The notes: generated by a model from the letters alone, not told the origin. DNA of 49,114 nucleotides from JBBSBL01 sp038251325 (GCA_038251325.1 JBBSBL010000015.1:1-49114); one strand, 5' to 3'; numbered from the stretch's first letter, positions 24,515 to 32,679 are shown. Numbers and translations are program-made.

Positions 24515-25117
24515 ATGGAGTCGAGCCGTCGTGATCTGGGATCGCCCATCCCGTGGCGCCGCCTGCGCCGCGTGACGATCGCCCTCGCGCTCGGGCTCCT
24601 GCTCGCCGTCCCGGGTGCGCTCGCCGCGGGGACCGTGGTCCGCAAGGGCGACCGCGGCCCGGGCGTGGCGCGACTGCAGCGCGCGCTCCACGTCTCCGCC
24701 GACGGCGTGTTCGGGCCGCGAACGCTGCGCGCGGTAAAGCGCCTCCAGCATCGCCGCGGCCTGACGGTCGACGGGATCGTCGGGCCGGCGACCCGCCGCG
24801 CCCTCGGCCTGCGCGGCCGGATCGGCCGGGTCTACCACCTGCGACGCGGGTCGCATCGCGGCCACGGACGGCACCGGCACGTCCGGGTGCCGGCGATCCT
24901 GCGGCGCATCGCCGCCTGCGAGTCGGGCGGCGACCCGCGCGCGGTCTCCTCCGACGGCACCTACCGCGGCAAGTACCAGTTCGACCGCGGCACGTGGCGG
25001 GCCCACGGCGGCCGGGGCGACCCGGCGCGGGCGCCGGAGCCCGTGCAGGACCGGATCGCCCTACGGCTCTACCGCGCCCGCGGCACCGCGCCCTGGCCCG
25101 TCTGCGGACGGGCGTAG
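24515..25117 (+). CDS. resuscitation-promoting-factor-like protein with peptidoglycan-binding domain
   Basis: A 200-residue exported protein. Residues 1-37 are a signal peptide with an Arg-rich N-region and cut near ALA. Residues 40-98 are a PG_binding_1 repeat (VVRKGDRGPGVARLQRAL, ADGVFGPRT, VDGIVGPAT). After a His/Arg-rich linker comes a transglycosylase-like Rpf domain (128-198) with the catalytic Glu136 in IAACESGGDP and KYQFDRGTW. Rpf domains cleave glycan strands and stimulate regrowth. Control by the c-di-AMP riboswitch directly upstream is expected. The last codons and the stop are part of a 38-bp unit that is duplicated behind the gene. Confidence 0.93.
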   Translation: MESSRRDLGSPIPWRRLRRVTIALALGLLLAVPGALAAGTVVRKGDRGPGVARLQRALHVSADGVFGPRTLRAVKRLQHRRGLTVDGIVGPATRRALGLRGRIGRVYHLRRGSHRGHGRHRHVRVPAILRRIAACESGGDPRAVSSDGTYRGKYQFDRGTWRAHGGRGDPARAPEPVQDRIALRLYRARGTAPWPVCGRA

Positions 25118-25173
25118 CCCGCCGCAGCGGGCCAGCCGTCTGCGGACGGGCGTAGCCCGCCGCAGGGGGCCAG
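25098..25173 (+). repeat. tandem 38-bp duplication carrying a hairpin, at the 3' end of the Rpf-like gene
   Basis: 25098-25135 and 25136-25173 differ at one base. Each unit contains a hairpin: GCGG-A-CGGGC / GCCCGCCGC with a GTA loop (25104-25125 and 25142-25163). The stop codon of the Rpf-like gene is in the loop of the first. The result is two consecutive terminator-like stems. Confidence 0.85.
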
Positions 25174-25190
25174 CGGTCGGGCCTGGCCGA

Positions 25191-25207
25191 GCCGGTCGCC
25201 GACCGGC
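25191..25207. terminator. 7-bp stem hairpin at the 3' end of the GpgS-like gene
   Basis: GCCGGTC (25191-25197) pairs with GACCGGC (25201-25207) around GCC. It touches the stop codon of the gpgS-like gene on the minus strand and serves the convergent transcripts. Confidence 0.45.
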
Positions 25208-26127
25208 TACGCCGCGGCGCGCAGCAGCGCCGCGGGCGGCCGCTCGACCAGATCCACCGCGTGCGCGTCCAGCCCGCCCGCGACGGGCACGAGGTAGTCC
25301 GCGCTGCCGGCGTCGGCCAACCGGCCATCGCGCTCCAGGCGTGACGCCACGGCGCGCAGGACCGCGGAGGCCATCGGGCCGAGCTCGCGCAGGGCCTGAT
25401 GGTCGTTCTCGCGCACGTCGAGGTCGACCTGCGCCAGCGCGTCGAGGCCGGCCGCGCCCAAGGCGTCGATGAGCAGCGCGACGTCGACCGCATACCCGGT
25501 GAGGAACGGCAGGCGCTCGAGCAGGTCCCGGCGGGCGGCGATCTCCCCCGCGAGCGGCTGGTGGAAGCCGGCGAGCTCGGGGTAGAAGCAGTTGAGGAGC
25601 GGCCGGGCGGTGAGCTCCGTGACGCGGCCGCCGCCGTCCGCGAGCGTGACGCCGCCCTGGCGGAAGGGCCGGCGGTAGTGGCCCTTGACGAAGGCGATCT
25701 CCTCGTGGACGAGCAGTGGCCCGAGCAGGCCGCAGGCGAAGTGCGCGCCGAAGGCCCCCGAGTCGGCGTCGAGGAAGCAGACGACATCGCCGCGCAGGAC
25801 GCTGAGCGAGCGCCACATCGCGTCGCCCTTGCCCAGGACGGGCCCGAGCTCGGGTCGCAGGTCGGCCTGGCGGTGAACCTCGGCGCCGAGGCCGGCGGCG
25901 ATCTCCGCGGTCCCGTCGGTCGAGTCGTCGGCGACGACGAGCTGGTCGACGACGCCCGCGGCCACGAGCGGCATGAGCGCCGAGACGATCGGGCCGATCG
26001 TGCGCGCCTCGTCGCGCGCGGGGAGGCAGACCGACACCGAGGTCGTGCGCAGCGCGGCAAGCCGCGCCGCCGGGAACTCGGCGTGGTGGAAGCTGTTGTG
26101 GCGGTGCCAGCGGCGGGCGGCGAGCAT
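25207..26127 (-). CDS. glucosyl-3-phosphoglycerate synthase-like family 2/81 glycosyltransferase
   Basis: A 306-residue GT-A fold enzyme. Motifs match the GpgS family: RRWHRHNSFHHAEFP at the N-terminus, VSVCLPARDEARTIG, VVADDSTDGT, LGKGDAMWRSL, the DAD nucleotide/metal motif in VCFLDADSG, FVKGHYRRPF, VTELTARPLL and TGYAVDVALLID. GpgS joins glucose from a nucleotide sugar to 3-phosphoglycerate, the first step to glucosylglycerate and methylglucose polysaccharides. ATG 26127 is preferred over the upstream 26235 because the family N-terminus aligns here and a longer frame would overlap the divergent gene. No gpgP-type phosphatase is adjacent. Confidence 0.85.
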   Translation of the reverse strand: MLAARRWHRHNSFHHAEFPAARLAALRTTSVSVCLPARDEARTIGPIVSALMPLVAAGVVDQLVVADDSTDGTAEIAAGLGAEVHRQADLRPELGPVLGKGDAMWRSLSVLRGDVVCFLDADSGAFGAHFACGLLGPLLVHEEIAFVKGHYRRPFRQGGVTLADGGGRVTELTARPLLNCFYPELAGFHQPLAGEIAARRDLLERLPFLTGYAVDVALLIDALGAAGLDALAQVDLDVRENDHQALRELGPMASAVLRAVASRLERDGRLADAGSADYLVPVAGGLDAHAVDLVERPPAALLRAAA

Positions 26128-26173
26128 GGCGGCGGGAACAGCATGACGGACCGAGTCGTCATCCTGCCGGGGG

Positions 26174-27349
26174 ATGTCCCGCCGGACGACCGTGATCATC
26201 GCCGCCGTGCTGGCCGCGGTCGCGGCGGCGCTCATCGCGCTGCTGGTGCCCTACGGCGACGACGGGTCCGGTGGCCCGGCGCCGAACATCGCCGCGACCG
26301 CTCCGGGAAGCGGCTCGCCGACGGGCGACGCGACCCAGCTCGGGATGAACCTCAACCGCGTCTTCAACGACGCCCCGTTCGACGACACCCGGGCCGCGCC
26401 GCTGCTGCGGGCGGCGCGCGAGGCCGGCATCCGCGACGCCCGCAGCGACCTCTTCTGGGAGGCCACCGAGCGCGACGCGCCCCTCGGCGGCCGCCACGCC
26501 TACGACTGGCACTTCGGGGACTGGGTGGCCGGCCGTCTCGCCGGCGAGGGGATCCGCTGGCTGGCGATCCTCGACTACGCGCCCGTCTGGGCCTCGGGCG
26601 TCCCGCCGCCGCGCAAGGGCCCGCCGCGGGACCCCGCCGAGTACGCGGCGTTCGCGGGCGCCGCGGCGCGCCGCTACGGGCCCGGCGGCGCGTTCTGGCG
26701 GGCGAGGCCGGACCTCCCGGCCCGTCCGATCCGCACCTGGGAGATCTGGAACGAGACGAACTCGACCCACTTTTGGGGCGGGCCACCGGACGCGGCCCGC
26801 TACGCGGAGCTCTACGCCCGGGCGCGGGCGGCGATCCACGCGGTCGATCCCGGGGCCACCGTGCTCGTCGGCGGGCTCACCCCGGCCTACGACAGCTTCG
26901 TCGACGACATGGTCCTGGCGCGGCCCGAGCTGCGCCGCACGATCGACGGCGTGGCGGTCCATCCCTACGGGCCGACCGTCGCGGCGGGGCTCGACGGCGT
27001 GCGGAAGCGTCGCGCAGCGTTGCGGGGGCTCGGCATGGACCGCGTCCCGCTCTACGTCACCGAGTACGGCTGGGTCACGAGCCCGCCAACTTCGGGGCAC
27101 TTCAAGCCGGAGGCGCAGCGGGCCGCGGACCTCCCCGCGCTGGCCTCGTCGCTGGCCCGCTCCGACTGCGGGGTGGCGGCCGTCTACCCGTACACCTGGA
27201 CCACCCCGGAGCGCAACCCGGCCGCCGAGGAGGACTGGTACGGGATCGTCCATCCCGACGGGCGCCCCTCGCCGAGCGCCGAGGCGTGGGCGCGGCTCGT
27301 GCGCGTCGGGGTGCAAGGCGGTCCGGTCCGCCTCTGTGGCCCGGGCTGA
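26174..27349 (+). CDS. membrane-anchored glycoside hydrolase (GH5/GH39-like TIM barrel)
   Basis: A 391-residue protein with an N-terminal membrane anchor (residues 5-25) and a low-complexity linker to about residue 55, then a TIM barrel. The acid/base Glu is in TWEIWNETNSTHFWGG and the nucleophile Glu probably in LYVTEYGWVTS, the clan GH-A pattern. FGDWVAGRLAGEGIRWLAILDYAP is the typical strand 3 region. It faces outside the cell. CATCCT stands 8 nt before ATG 26174, and a GGGGG run is also close. It is divergent from the GpgS-like gene; the glycan it cleaves is unknown. Confidence 0.85.
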   Translation: MSRRTTVIIAAVLAAVAAALIALLVPYGDDGSGGPAPNIAATAPGSGSPTGDATQLGMNLNRVFNDAPFDDTRAAPLLRAAREAGIRDARSDLFWEATERDAPLGGRHAYDWHFGDWVAGRLAGEGIRWLAILDYAPVWASGVPPPRKGPPRDPAEYAAFAGAAARRYGPGGAFWRARPDLPARPIRTWEIWNETNSTHFWGGPPDAARYAELYARARAAIHAVDPGATVLVGGLTPAYDSFVDDMVLARPELRRTIDGVAVHPYGPTVAAGLDGVRKRRAALRGLGMDRVPLYVTEYGWVTSPPTSGHFKPEAQRAADLPALASSLARSDCGVAAVYPYTWTTPERNPAAEEDWYGIVHPDGRPSPSAEAWARLVRVGVQGGPVRLCGPG

Positions 27350-27381
27350 GCCGGCGACGACGGGAGAGCGACCGGGCCGCC

Positions 27382-28068
27382 TCAGAACCGCGCCGACTCG
27401 ATCCGACGGACCACGGTCTCGGTCCACGGCTCGCCGCCGAAGCGCTCGCGCAGCGTCGCGGCGGTCAGCAGGTGGTCGTAGGCCGTCCGTCGATGCTCGA
27501 CGCGCCCGTCGTCGTGGACGAACGCCCACGCCGCGCGCACGTCGCCGTCGAAGGGCATGCCGACGCTGCCGGGGTTGATCAGCTCGATCCCGCCCGCGGC
27601 CCGGCGGGCGAAGGGCAGGTGGGTGTGCCCGAAGACCAGTCGCGGCTCCTCCACACCCGCGAGCAGCTCCGCCTCGTCCTCGCCCGGCTCGGGGAGGAAC
27701 GAGCGCACGTCCGAGGGGGGCGAGGCGTGGCAGTAGCGGGTCCCGTCGAGCACGGTCTGGAAGGGGAGCGCCGCGAGGTCGGCGACGAGGGCGTCGCCGA
27801 GGTCCGCCCGGCACGCCGCGATCGCCCCCTGGACGACGTCGGTGTCCGGTGCGTCGCCGGGCTCGGCCGTCCAGCGCTCGCCGTTACCGCGCAGCCAGGT
27901 CGCCGGCCCGAGCTCCCGCAGGCGGGCGACGGTCGCGGCCGGGAACGCCCCGAACAGCGCGTAGTCGCCGCCGATCAGGAAGCGGCGGGCGCCGGCGGCG
28001 CGCGCCTCGGCGAGCACGGCGTCGAGCGCCGGGAGGTTGCCGTGGACGTCGTAGAGGAGGGCGAGCAT
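27382..28068 (-). CDS. calcineurin-like metallophosphoesterase (YfcE/MJ0936-like)
   Basis: A 228-residue phosphoesterase: LALLYDVHGNLPALDAVL (metal motif DxH), FLIGGDYALFGA (GD motif), WLRGNGERW (GNxx), CHASPPSDV and VFGHTHLPF (GHTH). This is the small cytoplasmic family acting on phosphodiesters. I place the start at ATG 28068, 8 nt after TATAGG, rather than GTG 28077, because the -10 would otherwise overlap the start. The promoter overlaps that of the divergent GNAT gene. Substrate unknown. Confidence 0.9.
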   Translation of the reverse strand: MLALLYDVHGNLPALDAVLAEARAAGARRFLIGGDYALFGAFPAATVARLRELGPATWLRGNGERWTAEPGDAPDTDVVQGAIAACRADLGDALVADLAALPFQTVLDGTRYCHASPPSDVRSFLPEPGEDEAELLAGVEEPRLVFGHTHLPFARRAAGGIELINPGSVGMPFDGDVRAAWAFVHDDGRVEHRRTAYDHLLTAATLRERFGGEPWTETVVRRIESARF

Positions 28069-28076
28069 CGCGGCCA

Positions 28077-28086
28077 CCTATAGCAT
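28077..28086. promoter_or_regulatory. overlapping divergent -10 elements
   Basis: The 10-bp sequence CCTATAGCAT reads TAGCAT on plus (28081-28086), 8 nt before GTG 28095. It reads TATAGG on minus (28077-28082), 8 nt before ATG 28068. Two bases are shared, so both -10 elements cannot be used at once. Confidence 0.5.
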
Positions 28087-28094
28087 CGCCGGCC

Positions 28095-28709
28095 GTGTCC
28101 GGCGAGGGCTCCGCGCTCGAGGTCCGTGGCCCGGCGCTGCGCCTGCGCTTCGCCGGCCCGGACGACGTGCCCGCGCTGCTCGAGCTCGGCCGCGACCCCG
28201 AGGTCGTGCGCTTCTTCTCGTGGGGGCCCTATACCCGCGTCGAGGAGCCGGCCGCCTACGTGGCCGGCCTCGCCGCCGACCGGGACGCCGGCGGGCAGAT
28301 GGACTTCGTCGTCGTGCGCCGCGCCGACGAGGCGGTGATCGGGGTGACGGGGCTCTCCGAGCTCTCGCGCCGCGATCGCCGCGCCGTGGTCGGGACATGG
28401 CTCGGCCGTCCCCACTGGGGGACCGGAGCGAACGCCGAGTCCAAGGCGCTCGTCGCCGCGCTCGCCTTCGGGCCGCTCGGGCTCGAGCGCCTCGGCGCGT
28501 ACGCCGCGGTGGAGAACGACCGCTCCCGCCGCGCGCTCGAGCGTCTCGGCTTCCGCCCCGAGGGCACGCTGCGGCGCTGGCACCGCCACGGCGAGCGGGT
28601 CTACGACGTCGTCACGCACGCGATGCTGGCCAGCGAGTGGCCGGCCTCGCCGCTGGCGGCGACGGCGGCCGAGGTGCGCGGGGCGCCGCCGCGGGCGTGG
28701 CGGGTCTGA
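28095..28709 (+). CDS. GNAT family N-acetyltransferase (RimJ/RimL-like)
   Basis: A 204-residue acetyltransferase: LRLRFAGPDDVPALLELGRDP, then AVVGTWLGRPHWGTGANAES and the acetyl-CoA loop with RLGAYAAVENDRSRRALERL, EGTLRRWHRHGERVYDVV. The pattern is that of the RimJ/Acetyltransf_3 family acting on protein N-termini or small amines. GTG 28095 is set by the TAGCAT box. Its 3' end faces the ABC-2 permease gene with 4 bp between stops. Confidence 0.92.
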   Translation: MSGEGSALEVRGPALRLRFAGPDDVPALLELGRDPEVVRFFSWGPYTRVEEPAAYVAGLAADRDAGGQMDFVVVRRADEAVIGVTGLSELSRRDRRAVVGTWLGRPHWGTGANAESKALVAALAFGPLGLERLGAYAAVENDRSRRALERLGFRPEGTLRRWHRHGERVYDVVTHAMLASEWPASPLAATAAEVRGAPPRAWRV

Positions 28710-28713
28710 GCGG

Positions 28714-29478
28714 CTACGCCCCCCGCTGCTCCCACGAGAAGCCGCGCACCGCGAAGAAGATCCCCACGAGCGCCCACAGCGCGACGACGGCGAGGCCGCC
28801 GAGGTTGTCGGCGAGCCCGCGGCCGGTGACCAGCGCCCCCGAGAGCCCGTCGATGACGTGGGTGAGCGGGAGGACCTCGGCGACGTCGCGGAGGAACTTC
28901 GGCGCCTCCTTCACGTCGTAGAAGACGCCCGAGATGAAGATCATCGGGAGGAACACCGCGTTGACGTACGCCGGCGCGGAGTCGAAGTTCGGGATCACGT
29001 GCGAGAAGGCGACCCCCAGCGAGGCGAAGCAGACGACGCCCGCGACGAGGAAGACGACGAGCTCCGCCCAGTTCTTCGGCCAGCCGATGCCGAAGAACAC
29101 GCGCCCGGCCACGACGATGATCGCGAGCTGCAGCGTCGCGTTGGTCACCGCGTTGCCCGCGATCCCGGCCAGATAGGCGGCGCTCGGCAACGGGGTGCCG
29201 CGAATCCGCTTGAGGACGCCGGACTCGCGCAGGAAGGTCAGGTTGAAGGCGAGCGCCGAGAACGTCGTGGCCATGATGCTCATGCCGGCGATCCCCGGGA
29301 CGATCACGTCGAGGTTCGCCTGGTTGCCCGAGAGGATCGCGCCGAACAGCGCGAGGAACAGCAGCGGCAGCATGAAGTTGAAGAAGGCGGCGCTCGGGTT
29401 GCGCCAGAAGAGCCGGCGCTCGAGCCGGTACTGGCGCCAGGCGAGGCCGGCGAGCCCGGGGGAGGTCTCGGGACTCAC
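28714..29478 (-). CDS. ABC-2 type transporter permease
   Basis: The 254-residue integral membrane protein has six hydrophobic segments: FFNFMLPLLFLALFGAIL, VPGIAGMSIMATTFSAL, LAGIAGNAVTNATLQLAIIV, ELVVFLVAGVVCFASLGVAF, NAVFLPMIFISGVFYDV and LGGLAVVALWALVGIFF. The layout and the ISGVFYDVKEAPKFLRDVAEVLPLTH block are typical of DrrB/daunorubicin-type exporters. GTG 29478 overlaps the ATPase stop (GTGA). The substrate, drug or lipid, is unknown. Confidence 0.93.
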   Translation of the reverse strand: MSPETSPGLAGLAWRQYRLERRLFWRNPSAAFFNFMLPLLFLALFGAILSGNQANLDVIVPGIAGMSIMATTFSALAFNLTFLRESGVLKRIRGTPLPSAAYLAGIAGNAVTNATLQLAIIVVAGRVFFGIGWPKNWAELVVFLVAGVVCFASLGVAFSHVIPNFDSAPAYVNAVFLPMIFISGVFYDVKEAPKFLRDVAEVLPLTHVIDGLSGALVTGRGLADNLGGLAVVALWALVGIFFAVRGFSWEQRGA

Positions 29479-30332
29479 TCGGCGGTCAGCTCCAGGTAGA
29501 CGTCCTCGAGCGAGGGGCGGGTCACGCTCAGCCCCTCGAGGCGGCCGCCGTTCGCGAGCGCGGCGGAGGTCAGCTCGTGCAGCAGCGGCGTGGGGTCCTC
29601 GACCTCCTCCTGGCGCGGCGCGCCGGCGGGGTCGCGCCAGGCGACGCGGTAGCGGGTCGAGCCGTTGCCGGCGCCGAGCTCGCCCGGGGCGCCCTGGGCG
29701 AGGATCCGGCCGTCCTTGACGATCGCGACCCGGTCGGCGAGCGCCTGGGCCTCGTCGAGGTAGTGCGTGGTGAGCACGACGGTCTTGCCCAGGTCCTTGA
29801 GCGCGCGGATCGTCTGCCACGCCGTGCGTCGGGCGGCGGGGTCGAAGCCCGTCGTCGGCTCGTCGAGGAAGATCAGCTCGGGGTCGCCGACGAGCGCGAG
29901 CGCGAGGTCCAGGCGGCGCTGCTGGCCGCCGGACAGCGTGCGGGAGCGCGCGTCCTCCTTACCCTCCAGGCCGACGAGCGCGACCACCTCGTCGACGCCA
30001 CGCGGCGCGGGGTAGAGGCGCGCGAAGTGCCCGATCGCCTCGCGCACGGTGATGTGCCGGTAGATCCCCGTCGACTGCAGGACGATCCCGATGCGCTCTC
30101 GCAGCGCGCGCGAGCGCAGGCCGGGATCGAGCCCGAGCACGCTCACCTCGCCGCTCGAGCGCTCGCGGTAGCCCTCGAGGATCTCCACCGTCGTCGTCTT
30201 TCCCGCGCCGTTGGGCCCCAGCAGGCCGAAGACCTCGCCGCGGCGCACGGTGAAGTCGATGCCGCGCACGGCCTCGACCTCGCCGTAGGTCTTGTGCAGC
30301 TCGGAGACGAGGATGGCCTGGTCGGTCGCCAC
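29475..30332 (-). CDS. ABC transporter ATPase (DrrA-like)
   Basis: A 285-residue ATPase: Walker A GPNGAGKTTT, Q-loop IVLQSTGIY, signature LSGGQQRRLDLALAL, Walker B LIFLDEPTTGFD and switch His in VVLTTHYLDEA. The C-terminal 60 residues after the core match the DrrA-type accessory domain (DUF4162-like). GTG 30332 has GATGAT 8 nt upstream. It is the first gene of a two-gene operon with the permease. Confidence 0.94.
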   Translation of the reverse strand: MATDQAILVSELHKTYGEVEAVRGIDFTVRRGEVFGLLGPNGAGKTTTVEILEGYRERSSGEVSVLGLDPGLRSRALRERIGIVLQSTGIYRHITVREAIGHFARLYPAPRGVDEVVALVGLEGKEDARSRTLSGGQQRRLDLALALVGDPELIFLDEPTTGFDPAARRTAWQTIRALKDLGKTVVLTTHYLDEAQALADRVAIVKDGRILAQGAPGELGAGNGSTRYRVAWRDPAGAPRQEEVEDPTPLLHELTSAALANGGRLEGLSVTRPSLEDVYLELTAE

Positions 30333-30394
30333 GGAGGCGGATCATCCCAGGCGGGTGGGGGGCCGGGGCTCGGCAGCGCCCGGCGCGGCCCGGG

Positions 30395-30400
30395 TAGGGT
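30395..30400 (+). promoter_or_regulatory. -10 element TAGGGT, leaderless start of ppx/gppA-like gene
   Basis: TAGGGT ends 8 nt before the in-frame GTG at 30409. The nearer GTG at 30402 is out of frame. Confidence 0.55.
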
Positions 30401-30408
30401 CGTGCGTC

Positions 30409-31284
30409 GTGCGTCGGGCGTGCATCGACATCGGCTCGAACACGACGCGCCTGCTCGTGGCGGACGTGGCCGGCGGCCGGCTCGTCGAGGTCGCGCAGGA
30501 GCGCGTGTTCACGCTGCTCGGCCGCGTCGTCGCCGAGGGCGAGCCGCTTCCCGACGCGCTCGTGGCCGAGGTCGCCGCGACGGTGGCGCAGCAGGCCCGG
30601 CGCGCGCGGGCGCATGGCGCCGGGGAGGTCCAGGTGCTCGGGACGGCCGCCGTGCGGCGGGCCGGCAACGCGGCGGAGCTCGTGGCCGCGGTCCGGGTCG
30701 TGGCCGGGGAGGAGGTCGAGATCCTCTCGCCGGCGCGCGAGTCCTGCCTGGCCTTCCTGGGCGCCACCGCGGCGCTCGGACCGGAGGCTCCGCCGGAGGC
30801 GGTCGGCGTGGTGGACGTGGGCGGCGGCTCGACCGACCTCGCCGTCGGCCGGTGCGGCGGGGATCCCGTGTGGACGGCCTCGCCGCCGCTTGGGTCGGCC
30901 GACGTGACCGTGCGCTGGCTGGCGGGCGACCCGCCGGGCAGCGCGGCCCTGGCCGCGGCGCGCGCGGGCATCGAGGAGGCGTTCGCCGGGCTGGCGCCCC
31001 CGCCGGCGGCGTGCGCCCTGGCCGTGGGCGGGAGCGCGACCTCGCTCGGCCGCGTCGCCGGCGTCGAGCTCGGGCCCGCGGAGCTCGTCGCCGCGCTGGC
31101 GGCCATCACCGCGGCGCCCGCCGACGTCGTCTCCGGGCGGCACGACCTGGATCCACGACGGGCCGCCCTGTTGCCCGCCGGAATCCTGCTCCTCGAGGCG
31201 GCCGCTCGCGCGTTCGGCGTGCCCCTGCGAGCGGTGCGCGGCGGGGTGCGCGAGGGGGCGCTGCTCGAGGCGGCAGACCGGTAG
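30409..31284 (+). CDS. Ppx/GppA family exopolyphosphatase/guanosine pentaphosphatase
   Basis: The 291-residue protein has the ASKHA phosphate-binding loops: CIDIGSNTTRLLVADV at the N-terminus, VLGTAAVRRAGNA, and VVDVGGGSTDLAVGR. SATSLGRVAGVEL and HDLDPRRAALLPAG, then RAVRGGVREGALLE close the domain. It lacks the C-terminal HD domain of E. coli Ppx, so it is the short form common in actinobacteria. It may hydrolyse polyphosphate or pppGpp. With the CHAD and Pst proteins at the far end, the window holds several phosphate/polyphosphate genes, though 13 kb apart. Confidence 0.92.
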   Translation: MRRACIDIGSNTTRLLVADVAGGRLVEVAQERVFTLLGRVVAEGEPLPDALVAEVAATVAQQARRARAHGAGEVQVLGTAAVRRAGNAAELVAAVRVVAGEEVEILSPARESCLAFLGATAALGPEAPPEAVGVVDVGGGSTDLAVGRCGGDPVWTASPPLGSADVTVRWLAGDPPGSAALAAARAGIEEAFAGLAPPPAACALAVGGSATSLGRVAGVELGPAELVAALAAITAAPADVVSGRHDLDPRRAALLPAGILLLEAAARAFGVPLRAVRGGVREGALLEAADR

Positions 31285-31304
31285 CGGCGCGTCATCGCGA
31301 CCCG

Positions 31305-31320
31305 CGTTCCGCGCGGAACG
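31305..31320. repeat. 16-bp perfect palindrome
   Basis: CGTTCCGCGCGGAACG reads the same on both strands. It is 20 bp after the ppx-like stop and 70 bp before the next gene. It may be a binding site or a short stem; I cannot decide. Confidence 0.5.
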
Positions 31321-31389
31321 GGCGCGGACGCGCGCCGAACCGCGCGCGTTGCGTCGAGATGAGCACGGGCGCCGCGATGCTCGGACGCC

Positions 31390-32679
31390 GTGAGCCCGTT
31401 CCGCTCCGTCCGCGGTCAGGCGTCGGCCGAGTACGTCACGATCCTCGCGGTGGTCGGGCTCGTGCTCGGCTCGGCGGCGGCCCTCACGACCGGCGGCCTG
31501 GGCGATGCGGTCCTCACCGGCCTGCGCCGCGGCCTGTGCGCGCTCACCGGCGCCTCCTGCCCGCGGGCGCGCGCGGCGGCGCGGCCCGACCTGCCGCCCT
31601 GTCCCCTCGCGCGCGACCTGCGCGCCGAGGAGCTCGGCCTGGCCGCGGGCATCGCGCAGGCCGGCCTCGAGCTCGGCCTCCGGGTCGAGCGGCGCTCCGA
31701 CGGCCGGGTGACGATCAGCTTCGCCGACACGGCACGGGAAGGGCTGACCGCCGGCGTCGGGGCGCACATCGAGGTGGGGCCGCTGCGCGTCGGCGCGAGC
31801 GGGACCGCGAGCGCCGCTCTGACCTTCGCCGGCGGCCGTGCGTGGGAGCTGCCGGACGCGACGGCCGCGGCGCGGTTCCTGCGGCGCTACGGGGGCAGTC
31901 AGGAGCTGTTCGGCCGGGTCTGGCAGCGGATTCGCGAGATCTGCCTGGTCTGCGGTCTCTTGACCGACGATCCGCCCAAGGCACCGCCGCCGGACGTCCG
32001 CTTCGTGAGCGGCGGGGCAACGGTCGGCGCCCACGGACGGGCCGGCGCCGGCCCGCTGCAGGTCACCGCGGACGCAGCGCTGGCGGCCGCCCTCGGGCGC
32101 CGGGTCGCGCGCGACGGCGCGACGACGTGGTACCTCCAGGTCGACGGGAGCGCCGCCGCCCACGCCGGGCTCGGCCTCGCCGCCGACGGCCTGGCCGGCG
32201 CCACCGGCGTCCTCGCCTACGCCGCCGATGCCCGCGGGCGGCCGTCCCGGCTCACGCTCACGCTCTCCGGTCGCTGGGCGGGGTCGCAGGGGGTTCGCCT
32301 GCCGGCGGGCCTGCCCGGGGCGCTGGGCCGCCGGGTCGAGCGGGGCGCCGCGCTCGAGAGCGAGTCGGCGCTCGACCTCGCCGACCCGGCCGACGCGGCC
32401 GCGGCCCGGGCGGTGCTGGCGGCGCTGCGGGCCGGCCGCCCGGCGCGCGTGGCGGCCGCGCTCGGCGCCCTCGCGGCCCGGGTCCGCGACGGCGGGACCA
32501 CGACGGTCCGGACCTGGCGGACGGACGGCGACAGCGCGCACGCCGGGGCGGGCGTCGGAGCCGGTGCGCGGCTCGACGCCGACTGGAGCCGGCGGCACAC
32601 CCGCCAGGCCCTCACCGCCGTGGCGACCCGGCTGCCGGGCCTCGGCTTCCTCCCGCGGGCGGACTGCCTCGCGGTGTGA
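31390..32679 (+). CDS. SAEY-type (class III signal) pilin-like protein with large C-terminal domain
   Basis: A 429-residue protein. The N-terminus MSPFRSVRGQASAEYVTIL followed by a hydrophobic stretch (AVVGLVLGSAAAL) is the class III prepilin signal of Flp/TadE-type pilins, with cleavage expected after Gly9. Flp pilins are about 60 residues, but here about 390 residues follow, rich in Ala/Gly/Arg. They are made of alternating amphipathic beta stretches with three or four Cys (CALTGASC, CLVCG, DCLAV). No Tad/secretion ATPase genes lie in the window. GTG 31390 has GATGCT 8 nt upstream. Function unknown. Confidence 0.8.
   Translation: MSPFRSVRGQASAEYVTILAVVGLVLGSAAALTTGGLGDAVLTGLRRGLCALTGASCPRARAAARPDLPPCPLARDLRAEELGLAAGIAQAGLELGLRVERRSDGRVTISFADTAREGLTAGVGAHIEVGPLRVGASGTASAALTFAGGRAWELPDATAAARFLRRYGGSQELFGRVWQRIREICLVCGLLTDDPPKAPPPDVRFVSGGATVGAHGRAGAGPLQVTADAALAAALGRRVARDGATTWYLQVDGSAAAHAGLGLAADGLAGATGVLAYAADARGRPSRLTLTLSGRWAGSQGVRLPAGLPGALGRRVERGAALESESALDLADPADAAAARAVLAALRAGRPARVAAALGALAARVRDGGTTTVRTWRTDGDSAHAGAGVGAGARLDADWSRRHTRQALTAVATRLPGLGFLPRADCLAV

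Noticed and set aside
24553..25155. Alternative frame across the Rpf-like gene extending into the second repeat unit
   Set aside because: The frame at 24515 has the signal peptide, PG-binding and Rpf motifs; the alternative is a shadow.
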